The notes under the pieces are model-generated. The model was not told the origin of the DNA, ran no database searches, and worked only from the letters and a program-made list of their open reading frames with translations. 64,000 nt of DNA, from the NCBI GenBank assembly GCA_020205615.1, contig CM035151.1:48808666-48872665 (forward strand), written 5' to 3'. Origin of the DNA: Panax quinquefolius (taxonomy: Eukaryota; Streptophyta; Magnoliopsida; Apiales; Araliaceae). Both the position numbers and the translations under genes were made by a program. Of the stretch, positions 46,130 through 57,562 are shown in pieces (the stretch's first letter is position 1; every line of letters starts with the position of its first letter).

Positions 46130-46960
46130 CCTATCGACGTCGGGATTTTTAGATGTCCCTTTCCGTTACTTGGTCTTTGGTGTTCTCATTTTAGGTGAGA
46201 TTTGTTTGAAAAAACAAGTGAAAAAGATCCGACGTGTATAATGTCAACGATGTGACTGTTAAGAGTCGCCAGTTGGTTTTTTAAATGGTTATACCAACAC
46301 AACCGAGAAAAGGTTTGCACATTGACCCAGTGATGTGACACTGCTAAACGGGTCGGTGAAACCGAGATTCGTTAGGGTTCGAGGACTTGGTTATGCGGAG
46401 GGAAGGTGTTAGGCACCCCCCGACATCCATGTTACCATGGTGACCGCCTCTTTTCAAGAAACTATTATCTAAATGTGTGTGTGTGGGTCATTGTGCTGTT
46501 ATTTGGAAGTAGTGCAAGGCCTCGTTCGCACCTATATACACAGGGTTTGAATTTATGTAAATATTCAATTTTAAGCAAGATATGGTAGTGATGTTTTATA
46601 AAGGAGGTTTTTCAAACCCTGATGCTCAATAGTAATTGAGACCTTTTACACTCCCATTTTATTAAGTGTTTGGCTTGGTTGATTTTATTTTACAGATGCG
46701 AAGCATCCGTACGAAAATAATGTACAAAATAATGCCGACTTCCTCGTGGGTATGAGAACCATCTGAGGAAATTCAGACATTGCAGAATAATTTACAAGCT
46801 ACTTACAGCTGAAAATGTCCATCACGGGAACCGAATCTAGATCCAATGGGTTGAATCTGTGATCACATGATTCCTAGGTGCACATGATACCGTAATTTGT
46901 ATAAAACCGGTAAGCAGGTATATATATAAAAGCTGTAAATATATATATATACAGACATGA

Positions 46961-47231
46961 TCACCAACCACGAAGCACCTCCATGGGGGATCAGAAATGT
47001 AAATAAAGTTGTAAAAGATATCAACCGCCACGGAGGAAACTCCATGTGGGACAAAACGTAAATAAAGCTGTAAATACGGTCAACCGCCACGAAGGGAACT
47101 CCAGGCGGGACGAAATATAAATAAAGCTATACAAAGCAATCAACTGCCACGAAGTAAACTCCAAAAGTGTATGAAATATAAAGAAAGCGGTAAAGCGATC
47201 AACCACCACTTAAGTGAACTCCGTGTGGGAC

Positions 47232-47236
<5 letters not shown>
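46961..47236 (-). repeat. 60-bp tandem units, Tat/Ogre 5' LTR
   Basis: Counterpart of 15601-15890, five units. The unit near 47085 keeps CCGCC/GGCGG. The units near 47025, 47145 and 47205 have lost part of the pairing (for example ATGTGG in place of GGCGG), so this copy is decaying. Confidence 0.75.
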
Positions 47237-47278
<42 letters not shown>

Positions 47279-47339
47279 AAATAGTAAACGCACTGGATGT
47301 AAAATTCAAAGCTCATCGAACAAAGTCCGAAATATTAGC

Positions 47340-47409
<70 letters not shown>

Positions 47410-47549
47410 CAAGTGAATGCATCGGATGTAAAATCTGTGCTCATCGAACAAAGTCCAATGAAGAGCTCATATATATAAGTATATATATATATATAAAGCT
47501 ATAAACGCACTGCATCAAGTTCAGCTCATCGAACAAAGTTCGAACAAAG

Positions 47550-47622
<73 letters not shown>

Positions 47623-47675
47623 CAATAAAGGCTCCTGCATCAAGTCAGGCTCATTGAACAAAGTTCGACACACGC

Positions 47676-47725
<50 letters not shown>

Positions 47726-47785
47726 CAAATAAACGCCTATACCAAAGTCTAGCTCAATCGAGGCATAACTCAATAATGTTAGTCA

Positions 47786-47849
<64 letters not shown>

Positions 47850-47850
47850 A
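47230..47850. repeat. (TA)n-punctuated minisatellite, Tat/Ogre 5' LTR
   Basis: At least five pure (TA)n tracts, near 47234-47275, 47342-47406, 47553-47620, 47680-47720 and 47793-47845, alternate with 50-90-bp units containing 'ctcatcgaacaaagtccga'. The total is longer than in the 3' LTR. Confidence 0.88.
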
Positions 47851-48156
47851 TCGAATGAAATCACTGAATCAAAGTCCGAGCAAAAGCAAGCAACACGTCT
47901 CTCAACGTGAAAAAGGGTGTGTGCATAGATGAAGAAAAAGGTTTTGAAGTGTGTGAGAAGGCTTACAGTTGACTGCCAAAGAAGATTTCTATATCTTTAA
48001 AGTGGGTAAACATTGGCTTTTGTAGTTTCAAAAGAGGCTATATATGAGCTCACAAGTGTTTAAAATGAGAAAGTACACTGCATGGGGAGAGTGCAGAGCA
48101 AATTGGGCAGGGCTTCCTCGTTATTTTCTCTTGTAAAATGGGCACCCCAAGCCCTC

Positions 48157-48166
48157 TATTTATAGA
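48157..48166 (-). promoter_or_regulatory. Putative TATA box, Tat/Ogre 5' LTR
   Basis: CTATAAATAG on the minus strand, in the same context as 16628-16641. This copy would drive the genomic RNA. Confidence 0.6.
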
Positions 48167-48542
48167 TGAAGTAGCCGTAGGTGTACCAGAGACAACCTGG
48201 GTGGGCCCAAGTTTCTCAGGTCTAGTCGTCTCGTAGTACGTGCACTCGAGCACTGTAATATCCACTCAAACTTTCAAAAGTATAATCCGGGCATCCGATT
48301 GAGGTATACAGGACCTATTTCGGACCGCCGTTGTCGAGAGTTATACAATAGCATGGGATTAGAGTTTGTACGAAGTCATTGAAGATGGGACGATGCCCTC
48401 CGGTCTTCAAGCTTCAACTTTCATCTGTTACCCCGCACAATAGTCACTCGGGATTGGTTAGTCTTGTGGGACATCGTTGGGTAGAGATGTTGAGATGACG
48501 TGGCGTGGCATTGCTTTGGCTAGATGACGATGTTGCCCCTCG

Positions 48543-49217
48543 CCGGTGTTATCGCTGGTTTGGGCTGATAAAGCAGACGTTGCTCAGCTTTTGCTAAGAT
48601 TGGACTGCTGCATTTGTTGAAGGTCCTCATTGTTATCTTTGAGGTGTGTCTGTCTTCCCGGTGTTATCGCCGGGTTGGTACAGAGTATCTCGTTGTGAGC
48701 GCCGAGATTGAAGTTGGTTGCATTTGAAACAAGCATTTCCAGGGTTATCGCCGAAACTGCATTCCTTGGGGTTATCACCAAGGTTGGTGGCTATTCCCAT
48801 GGTTGGGACTGAGACTGGATACCTCGGGGTTATCTCCGAGATTAATCAACCTTCTCTGGTGTGTGTTCCGGTATTGGATCTGCACGCCTAGGGGTTATAT
48901 CCAAGGTTGGAATTATTATTCCCGATTGTGTTACGGGGTTGATCTTTGAACTTTCGGTAGTATCCTAGATGGATTGTCTTTCGTAGTAGTCTGAGTATCT
49001 CGTTATGAAATACCGAGATTGAAGCTTGTTGCATTTGAAACAAGCATTTTCGGAGTTATTGCCGAAACTGCATTCCTTGGGGTTATCACCAAGGGTGGTG
49101 GCTATTCCCATGGTTGGGATTGAGACTGGATACCTCGGGGTTATCTCCGAGATTAATCGGCCTTCTCCTGTGTGTGTTTCGGTATTGGATCTGCACGCCT
49201 CGGGGTTATATCCGAGG
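48543..49217 (-). repeat. Constant-loop hairpin array, Tat/Ogre 5' LTR U3
   Basis: Inverted repeats around G(T)GTTATC-like centres: CCGG/CTGG (48543-48558), CCCGG/CCGGG (48657-48674), CCTTGG/CCAAGG (48764-48783 and 49075-49094), CTCGG/CCGAG (48823-48840 and 49134-49151), TTCGG/CCGAA (49049-49066) and CCTCGG/CCGAGG (49198-49217). Different stems pair fully while the centre remains. Confidence 0.78.
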
Positions 49218-49369
49218 TTGGAATTGTTACTCCCAGTGTGCTCTGAGGTTGATGCTGAACTTCCGGTAGTATCCAGTATGGATTGTCTTTCAGGGTTCCC
49301 TCTTAAAAGACGAATCTGTCCTCTCTGCAATGTTAGTGACAGCAGTACAGAAAATTTTGAGTGTCTACA

Positions 49370-49800
49370 ACTGTCATATCAAGCCATAAGTAAAGAGCCC
49401 CGAGCCTTTCACTGGTGACTTCCAAGTCTTGGAATGCATTGAAGCCAGACTTTATCAATGTGACGTGATATCCAAGTCTTGGATGAGATTCGGATGAGAG
49501 TCATAGTTTTGAATGATATTTATATTGTTAATAAATTTCTTGACGTATTCTCTGAAGAACTTCCTGGCCTATCCCCAAAGCGTGAAATCGAATTTTGTAT
49601 TGGCCCTAGCAAAAAACCCATTTCTAAAACCCTCAAATTTTTATTTACCCAAAACGAACGTAACATGCGCCAAAGACGTTGGCTTGAGTTGTTGAAGATT
49701 ATGATAATACCATTCAATACCATCCTATAAAAAAAAGCGAACGTGGTAGCTGACGCATTGAGTAGAAGATCGTATGCGGTTACAAGTTCGACGTCGTTAA
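49370..49800 (+). pseudogene. E0 RT N-terminus fused by deletion to RNase H end
   Basis: The plus-strand frame of the E0 protease runs on after the ACTGT duplicate for six codons before TAA. Then FLDVFSEELPGLSPKREIEF (from about 49535), the start of gypsy RT, continues to KKPISK and jumps directly to an RNase H block, [18 protein letters not shown] (about 49635-49700), and the linker ending in ADALSRRS. The catalytic RT core is deleted, so at least 700 bp is missing. Confidence 0.8.
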
Positions 49801-49825
49801 CACAAAGACCCATTTCGTACTAATA

Positions 49826-50395
49826 ATGGAGTTAGAGTTAAAGACTCTAGAGACCCACGTGATGATGTCAAATATACGTGTAGAACCGACGTTAATCGAT
49901 AAAGTTAAAGTTGCTCAAGCTACAGACTCGGAGCTGATGAATATGAAGAAGAAGGTTCAAGAATGCATTATTCTAGAAGCAGGAGTCAATAAAGAGAAGG
50001 AATATCAACCCTTGATTTTATTGGTCTATTTGAAATCCTTGATCGAGTAGGAACTTTGGCCTATAGACTCGCTTTATCGCCAAGTATGTCGCGTGTTCAT
50101 AACATTTTTTTCACGTATCGATGTTACGTAAATATATGGGCGACCCAAACCACATTATTGAATTAGAACTAGATGAGATAATAGAAGATTTAACATAGAG
50201 GTGATACCTGTTAAAAACTTAGATAAGAAGGATCATATTTTACTCTCGAAGGTTATACCTCAAGTCAAAGTTCTGTAGAGAAACCACGATGTTGAGGAAA
50301 TGACCTGGGAGTTAGAATCTAAAATGAAGTCAAGGTATCCTCACCTCTTCGACATACTAGGTACGTACCCTAATTTTGAGGATGAAATTTCATAA
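49826..50395 (+). pseudogene. E0 integrase remnants and chromodomain-like tail
   Basis: ETHVMMSNIRVEPTLIDKVK (49826-50050) is the linker before the integrase zinc region. The integrase core is then missing, and a C-terminal part follows (about 50060-50390) in shifted frames, with a degenerate form of the group-II chromodomain seen in chromoviruses (HDVEE and PHLFD-like blocks near 50290-50360). The tail places E0 among chromoviruses. Confidence 0.65.
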
Positions 50396-50406
50396 GAAGG
50401 GGAGGT
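50394..50406 (+). other. E0 polypurine tract
   Basis: AAGAAGGGGAGGT, adjacent to the 3' LTR start at 50407. The minus-strand equivalent in E3 is at 60325-60338. Confidence 0.8.
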
Positions 50407-51415
50407 TGTAAGACCCCAACTTTTATGAATAAAGATTAATTTTTCTCGAAACATATTTTTGAATATTATGGTGTGGATTTGATATAATGTTATAGTTATG
50501 GCTAATATTTACAAATTTTGTAAAGTAAGCAAGTTGTTATAAAATATTCGATTGGTTGGAGAGTATTCGTTTTAACATGGAATATTCGTACGACGGCACA
50601 ATCATTGGTGGATCCCACAACGAAATTATTGTCGGAGTTAGAAAATGACAGAAATATCTTTTTATAAAAATAACGGCAAAAGTTTTATCGTTAAACTGTT
50701 AAACTACCTTGTGGTAAAAGTACAGTAATACGCGTGGTTGCATAGTAGCACACGATATTGATTGTTGATGCTTACGTGAGAAGTCACTCAGTTATACTCA
50801 ATTATTGCTACAGTAATTGTTGTAGAATATCTCTTATATTATTGATTCAATTATTGTTATAGTATCATCTGTATAATATTTTATATTATTAAATCCATAA
50901 TTGAGACGACAAAGGTATTCATATTATTATTTGCATTATTAACGATGTCTAGAAAGTTCTGTCGAGGAAAGGGGTTTGGTCACCTAATTATGGGCCAATA
51001 GGGAGAAATCCTTATCGGAAAGCCCCCTCTTTCTTTGGAATGATCTAGTTGTTAAATATTGTGAGTTATAATATTAATGATGAATAAGTTTGTGTTGATT
51101 AAAGATTAAATTGTTGATAAAAATATTTCTTTTGTGTTGGGATTATTAGTGTTAGTGGAAATCGACATTTATTTTGATAATAAATTATTTCTGGATGTTA
51201 AATTGACCAAACGGGCAATTAATCGGATAAATGAGCAATTAATTGGTATTGGTTCACATGTATGGAAATATTGATTCACATACATGTACAATTAGGGGAG
51301 GTGGTGCAAGATTGATAATACTTGAAGAACTAAATTAAAATTGGAGGTAAAGATGAAGGTACTATACTATAATAATTCGAGCCCTAATCGTGCAATTATC
51401 GAAACTATGTTTTCG

Positions 51416-51424
51416 TATAAATAG
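51416..51424 (+). promoter_or_regulatory. Putative TATA box, E0 3' LTR
   Basis: TATAAATAG followed by 'aagcttattctt', the same context as in the other family-B LTRs. Confidence 0.6.
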
Positions 51425-51819
51425 AAGCTTATTCTTCTTTCATTCTCACCAATTCACTAAGCCTCACAAGAGAAATTATAGAGAGAGAATCTATAGAGAG
51501 AAAGAAGAAGAGTTTTTTGCTACTTCACTATTCCAGTATTCAGTCTTCTTCTAAGGTAAGGGGTATTATTTCTTTCGTATTCGTAGGAGATATTATTTTT
51601 GTTCAATATTTGTATGAAATAATATTTTCTTCCATACCCTATAGTATGTAAGTAATATTATTTTGTCTTGTATTCCTGATTATACCCTCATTTTGTTAAA
51701 GTATTGCTTCTATACTCCGTAAAATTAGTAGAATATCCTTGAAATTTGCGCTTCATCTACTATCATTTCACATGGATATTTTTCTGCACATTCTTGTTAA
51801 ATTTTAAGCTTTTCATGCC

Positions 51820-52030
51820 AGAGTACTGTTCATGGGTACTATTCATTTATACGATACTATTCATAAAGTACTATTCACGGGTACTATTCACAAAGTACTA
51901 TTCATAAAGTACTATTCATGAAGTACTATTCACGGGTAGTATTCATAAAGTACTATTTACGGGGTACTATTCCTGAAGTACTATTCACGTGGTACTATTC
52001 ACTCAGGTACTATTCACCCGGAGTACTATT
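51820..52030. repeat. 15-17-bp ACTATTCA minisatellite in LTR-B
   Basis: About thirteen imperfect units of 'tactattcatgaag' / 'tactattcacggg' type. Copy number differs among LTRs: about nine near 59390-59525, three near 56060-56100 and two near 1915-1955. Confidence 0.85.
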
Positions 52031-53114
52031 CATTACAAAAAAATTGATTTCTTTTCAGTCCAAATCATTTTTGGTACAATATTATTCTTGAATTTTACTC
52101 CACAAAGCAGTATCATGTTGATAATTTGGACATTATTGAATTCTAGATAAATTAAATTATAAATCTTTAAAATTTATCCTTTCTTTCATTTAATTGAATT
52201 CTTATATCATTGTCATCATCCATATGCTTTTATTGTGATAATAGTCGTCTTCGGCCAAGGGTGCAAAGATGAACTGTTGATTGATATGATTATGACCAGA
52301 GATTATTCGGTATAATCATGACCTGTAGTGTTATAAGTGATGTGGCTTATTTATTGAGCTAATTAAGTCTGAGTGACAGTTGTTGGTATGATCATGACCA
52401 TGCGTTCTCTTCGGTCAAAGGTGCTGAGATGAATTGTTGTACGTTTAGCATGTTCATGACCATTGGTGAAAACACGAATATTCTTGGCCCGTAGTGCATG
52501 GATAATTCGTGGTAGTGATACTAATGAATATCCTTGGCCTGTAGTGCATGAATAATTAAGTGATGTGGATTATTTATCAATCTGAGTCTCAGCGATAAAA
52601 TTGATGACAAACTTTTAAAACATAGAAGATGGTAGATATCATTCTCTACTTGACTCTTCTAATAGATTTCTTATTCCACTGCAGTTTTTGATCTAAAACT
52701 TGTTGTCTATTGTATTCTATCAGTTGTTATATTGTTGAAGGCTAACGATACTTTATTCTGTATTATCTTAGTCATAATATTTCTTACTGGGCTAGTTGAG
52801 CTCACCTTTTTCTTCAATGTTCTCTTCAGGAAATGAGAATATAGCTGGGACTAGTCAATGAATTGAGTAATGGTTCAAGATGGTGGCTATAGTAGACCTC
52901 ACTAGCTATTTTTATAAAATAGTGTGATAATAATTGTAATGAGGACTCTATTTGAGTTTGAATACTGTCTAGAGGACAATATTCGTGTAAAAACTCAGCT
53001 ATTGTGTTATCGTATTTTGCACGACTGTTGTATAATTAAGTTTGTATTTATTTGTTGTACCATGTATTTGGCGACTCAGAATGGGTGATGTATACCTATT
53101 TTGGGGGCTTCACA

Positions 53115-54261
53115 AAGCCTCCCAAGGAAGCTTAGCCACCTCATAGCTGGCCAAACCACCCACATGGGTTGCCCCATGGGTTTTACCCAACCACTTGACC
53201 CACGGTTCGACTCACGGGTTCAATTCTTGGTTTGGGCTTAAAATTAATTTAAATTGGGCCTAACTTTGGGCTTGATTTTAATTATTTTTGGGCATTGATA
53301 TAAATCTTCATTGGGCCTTATTCAATATTTATTTAGGCTTGGCAAAGTCCAAGTCCGTTAACCAATAGTCAATCTTGACTTTGGTTGACCAAAACTTTGA
53401 CTTCTCGTACTCTTTTTGTATATACTTCATATAATATTCGTATTATACGTCGTATCATTCTCCGTATTATACTTGTACAATACATTATATTATACTCTTA
53501 TTCTTTCTAGTATAATAACTTTCTTATTATACGTAATAACTCTTTTATTCAATTTTTTTCACTTTCCCTAACAATCTCAATTTGAGTATGCGGGCGAAAA
53601 TCGCGTTTGCCATAGCTGAATTATTATTGGATAATCCATTTTTTCTCAGAATTCTATCATTATGTATTTCTCGAAAATTCAAAAATAATTCCCGAGCAGA
53701 AATGGATGAACAATGTTTTTTTAGAAATTTCTCAAAAAACTTTTATTTTTGTCTTGGAAATTCATATTCTTTATTTCTAGCACATAACCAGAATCCTAAC
53801 CATGTCCATTTGTTCTAGGTCACAGAACGACCTATACCTTTCTTACTCATTATAATAAACATATAATCTCATTTTATTCAATATAATCCAATAAAATTAA
53901 TTTACATTAAAGTTTGATTTTCTCGGTCATTAAAATTGATAAGGGAATAATTGGCACTTTATTTTTAATAAGTAGCCATTTTTAGCATTACAAATGAGAC
54001 CAGTTATATAACATTGAATGTTATGCTAATGGTTATGTTTGTTTATTCATATTGGTTTATTAATGTTTATATAGCGATAATACTGTGTTGGTTTATGTGT
54101 TTGCATATAGATGGATATTATGTTGGTTTATATATATTAGTTGTGCATGTGTTGGGATATAAAGAATGAACTAGATGTTTATATATACTGTTGTGTCTTG
54201 GGATATAAAACACGTACAGTTTTTTTGAAAAATCTAGAAAATAGGCTATATTTTTTTTAAT
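53115..54261. other. Unassigned sequence right of E0
   Basis: About 1.15 kb between E0's LTR and a CACTA-like scrap. It is AT-rich, with pyrimidine-rich and 'cccatggg' stretches near 53160-53200. The open frame 53582-53818 would encode 78 residues with no feature I recognise. It may be the original DNA into which E0 inserted. Confidence 0.5.
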
Positions 54262-54375
54262 TTAATAATCAACAACCGCAAGCGGTCGCTGATGAATATA
54301 TGCGATGTGGATGGTGTCAAGGAGCTTTCGACCACACCGGTTGATAATTATGGTCGCTACCACGTTGGCCACGTC
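54262..54375. repeat. CACTA-like subterminal scrap
   Basis: Contains CCGCAAGCGGTCGCTGATGA and more ggtcgct motifs of the kind seen at both ends of the CACTA element at 20550-24819. It is cut on the right by an LTR-B start at 54376, and no terminal repeat is visible. Confidence 0.4.
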
Positions 54376-57300
54376 TGTGACAACCCCAAAACATGTCCAT
54401 TCCATCCAACCCATTCTGAGTCGCCAAATACATGGTACAAAAAACAACTACAACTTTATTACAACAATTATCATGCAAAATACAACAACTCATGTGTTGT
54501 GAGTTTTGATACAAATATATATATCAACTGTGACTCTTGACACCAACTTGGGTAGCACGTCACCATGACATCTTACATAAAGGTATAGTCAAAAACTATT
54601 TTAGAAATTAAAATCTTTGGGAAGTGCTCAAGAAACCTTCGTATACGGGAGGCCATGCTTCAGGTTATGATAGATATCATATGGCCACGTAATTATCCTT
54701 GGTTGATCTAATAGACCCCAAAGAAAAATGAGAAGATTACTATCATATTCTTCCCAATGGTGAGTCTTCTCTTGACATATCATTATCTCCACTATCTCTA
54801 ATTGAGAATTATACTTCAAACAAATACCAAGATTATATAGGTAGTGCTCGTAAATATACTCAACAAGTGGATGAGCACAACCCTGTCTTATGATGACACG
54901 AGGTGGTATGTCATTAGACATCTTGTATGATAGTGGCAAAACACCCTTCCAACGTTGGGTTCGCCTCACCCTAGTTGATTCACCAAATATAACTACTAAA
55001 TTATGACCACCGCTCTATTCCCTCATACTCCCCCGCCGAATCTACCCGGCTACACTCTTATTACACGAAAGGAATTGTGAAGCAAAAGGGTGAGCACAAT
55101 TAGCTCAGTAAAGAATATCATGACTAAAGATAATTAAATTATCAATAGCCTTCATCAATAATAAATCAGAGATTTATAACATATGGTAGATGATAAAAAT
55201 TTCAACCATAATTGCAGCGGAACGAGTAATCCATTAGAAGAGTCAAATAGACCATAAAGTCTATTATCTTCTCTATGTAAAAAATCCACCAACAATATTT
55301 TATCCTTGTAACATCAATCAACAGTTCTGGTCCACAATCATATGAATAACTCATAATCATAATTGTGATTCTAAATTTCTCTTCGCCTCCAGGACGAAGA
55401 TAATTTTCATCACATGTCTTTACCTGAAACATCAAAGATTATGGTTATACCAAATCACTGTTCCTGTTTATAATCATACTAACAATTTCATCTTTGCACT
55501 ACGGGCCAAAGATATTCATCAACAGCACCATCTTTTGCTCTACAGCCAAAGATATTCAACAACAGTCATCTTTGCACTACGGGCCAAAGATATTCATCAA
55601 CAATTCATCTTTTGCACTACAGCCAAAGATATTCCTCAACAGTTCATATTTGCACTACCGGGCCAAATATATTCATCAATAGTTCATATTTGCACTACAT
55701 GCCAAATATATTAATATCTCAAAGAAATATATAATCATTTCAGAATTTATATAAACAATAATTATAACCATGTTGATCATTTCACCTTTGCACTTAAGCT
55801 AAAGATATTCAATTATAAATTCAATGGTCATGATCATACCAGTCAACAATTCAACTTTGCACTACTGGCCAAAGTCATGATCATACCAATAATCTACCCA
55901 TCTTTACACTCAAGTCAAAGAGAAATTAATATCATCATTAGGGTTATAAAAATGTTATATATGATAATAAAAACAATATGATCAAAACATGGATTTAATT
56001 TCAAGAGTAATATTCATAACTCAACTATAATTTGGTTAGAAAAAGAAACCAATTTTGTCATGAATAGTAACTCGTGAATAGTAACTTGTGAATAGTAACC
56101 CCGACATGAAAAAGGTAGAAATTACACAATAAAATCTATACCAATATTTCGGTATAATGATATTGAAATAACATTTCTTAAACTTATAAACAATTTATTT
56201 TAATTGTTTGCACTTTACTAAATAATGCATTTAATCATCCTAAAATTCCAAACTCATAAGATTTCATCACCAATAACCAAAACCCTCATCAAAAATCTGC
56301 ATATACCTCATATAGGATTCTTAAGCCATAAAATCCTATTTTCCAATTTTCTTACTTCACATAACATATTTAATTCATTTACTCATAACTAGTCCATTTT
56401 CATGAAAATACCAAATCAGTACAAACAAATTTTCTTTTCTAGGATTTAGCAGAATATAGTCCCATATTGAACATATATTTTTTTTCAGAATTTTAATAAT
56501 TCATATACTATTTTTCATATGGCCAAAACAGCCGAATATTTAGATATTTATCAAAAATTGTACTTTTATCCAAAAATTAAGAAATTTACAGAGTATACTT
56601 CTATCATATATATGTACTCCCAATAAAAATTTCACCAATTTTGGAGTTAACCACAAGGAGTTATAAGCGGTTACTTTTAAAATAGTCTTTTCTCATAAAA
56701 TTCACAACTCTTAATCTATACATCCAAAAATCGTCATTTTTGGACACAATCAAGAAATCTCATCAAATTATCATTTCAATTTTTTCCAGAATTTTTGAAG
56801 GTCAGAAAAATTACGAAACTGAAAAACATAACAACCCTTAAAATCCATTACTATCCCTTACCTCAAAAAAGCAGCACTTCTAACTGGATATCGGATATGA
56901 CGATAAAGGAAACTTGCACTGATGAATAGCAACTCACCAAGTATCTAAATACTAACAAAATACACTCGATAATCTAGAGAGAAAAAGAGAGAAAACTTAT
57001 GAATTCTGGTGTGATTTTCAATTCTAACTTAGCCCTCTATTTATAGGAAAATGTTAGCACGCCAAAGCAGACTTGACCTGTAACCTGATGGCTTTACCTG
57101 CTACTATTCTACCCACCAAAAATCAGCCATCTTCCCCAACAACCAAAAGTGGGGCCCACCTATTTCTAGAATTTTCCACCAAAATCATTTATAAACCTAA
57201 TTTCCGAATCAGTCACCTCTTAAAATTCATAACAAATTATACGTTCATTTTTAACGGTTCAAAATTTGTGGACATATACTCAACTTATATATGTATAACA

Positions 57301-57562
57301 TATCCAAAAATTACAACGATCCAACGGTCGGATTAAATATTATAACTCACACAATAAAGTCAGAAGAATCATTTGATCTTTTAATACCTCCAATCGGCTA
57401 AAATATTGATAAAACACCTCAACATTAATTCCTTCATTTATAACCACATAAATAAATTCATCATTTATATCCAAATCAAATAAATATTTTCTTATCATAT
57501 AAATCAATTATTCACAAATAATATTACGTAATAATAATAACGACAACCCAGAAAAGAGGGGC
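54376..57562 (-). repeat. LTR family B, minus orientation, truncated (LTR1)
   Basis: Begins tgtgacaacccc (the LTR end, inverted) at 54376 and runs through the hairpin array (55490-55710) and TATA (57037-57046) to a junction near 57562, inside the block equivalent to 59715 in the next LTR. Its own 5' end is not here, so the next LTR (with E3) was inserted into it, or the two recombined. Confidence 0.82.
55490..55710 (-). repeat. 38-bp hairpin repeat array in LTR1 (family B)
   Basis: Six units built on ATCTTTG-cactacgggc-CAAAGAT. The last two read ATATTTG/CAAATAT (55646-55670 and 55686-55709), with both arms changed together around the kept cactac centre. The same unit occurs twice at 1600-1672, and singly or degenerated in the other family-B LTRs. 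Confidence 0.82.

Larger units (their letters stand above)
14778..49369 (-). mobile_element. Giant Tat/Ogre-clade LTR retrotransposon (34.6 kb with guests, about 21 kb native)
   Basis: Minus strand, from right: 5' LTR, PBS, gag, protease, intron, RT, RNase H, second (archaeal-type) RNase H, integrase, long 3' region with two antisense ORFs and tandem repeats, PPT, 3' LTR. Tandem RNase H domains, large size and long LTRs are hallmarks of the Tat/Ogre clade. I see no Ogre-type ORF1 upstream of gag. A CACTA element (20550-24819) and a copia element (25483-34717) account for about 13.5 kb. LTRs differ by roughly 8% in a 125-bp sample at the inner edge, so it is not young. Confidence 0.9.
46132..49369 (-). 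repeat. Tat/Ogre 5' LTR
   Basis: The 3,238-bp partner of 14778-17555. It starts tgtagacactc at 49369 (minus) and ends ...cgacgtcgata. TATA lies at 48157-48166, the 60-bp array at 46961-47236 and the (TA)n-punctuated repeats at 47230-47850. U3 carries a tandem duplication (about 48685-48960 and 48990-49265) absent from the 3' LTR. ACTGT at 49370-49374 completes the target duplication. Confidence 0.9.
14082..53114 (+). mobile_element. E0: host Ty3/gypsy chromovirus (family B), interrupted and internally deleted
   Basis: Plus-strand pieces in order: gag CCHC motifs (14180-14281), retropepsin (14380-14777), then after the Tat/Ogre insertion an RT N-terminal block (about 49535-49620), RNase H block, integrase linker, chromodomain-like tail (50051-50395), PPT and 3' LTR (50407-53114). 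Its 5' LTR is left of E1 and outside the window. The protease and gag resemble E3 at the right edge, so both are family B. It is the oldest element in this nest. Confidence 0.83.
50407..53114 (+). repeat. E0 3' LTR (family B)
   Basis: 2,708 bp, from tgtaagaccccaac to gggggcttcaca. TATA is at 51416-51424 (TATAAATAG). Conserved blocks shared with the minus copies include the 'ggagaaatccttatcggaaa' block (about 51000), the actattca repeats (51820-52030) and the ggcccgtagtgca repeats (about 52480-52560). The flank is AAGCC (53115-53119); its twin is outside the window. Confidence 0.9.

Noticed and set aside
53582..53818. 78-codon ORF between E0 and LTR1
   Set aside because: No recognisable domain, AT-rich, isolated; length is within chance expectation, so it is mentioned only within the unassigned region.
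55494..55682. 62-codon repetitive ORF (repeated YGPKIF-like peptide)
   Set aside because: It arises from the 38-bp LTR repeat. It is in an LTR and has no counterpart frame in the other family-B LTRs.
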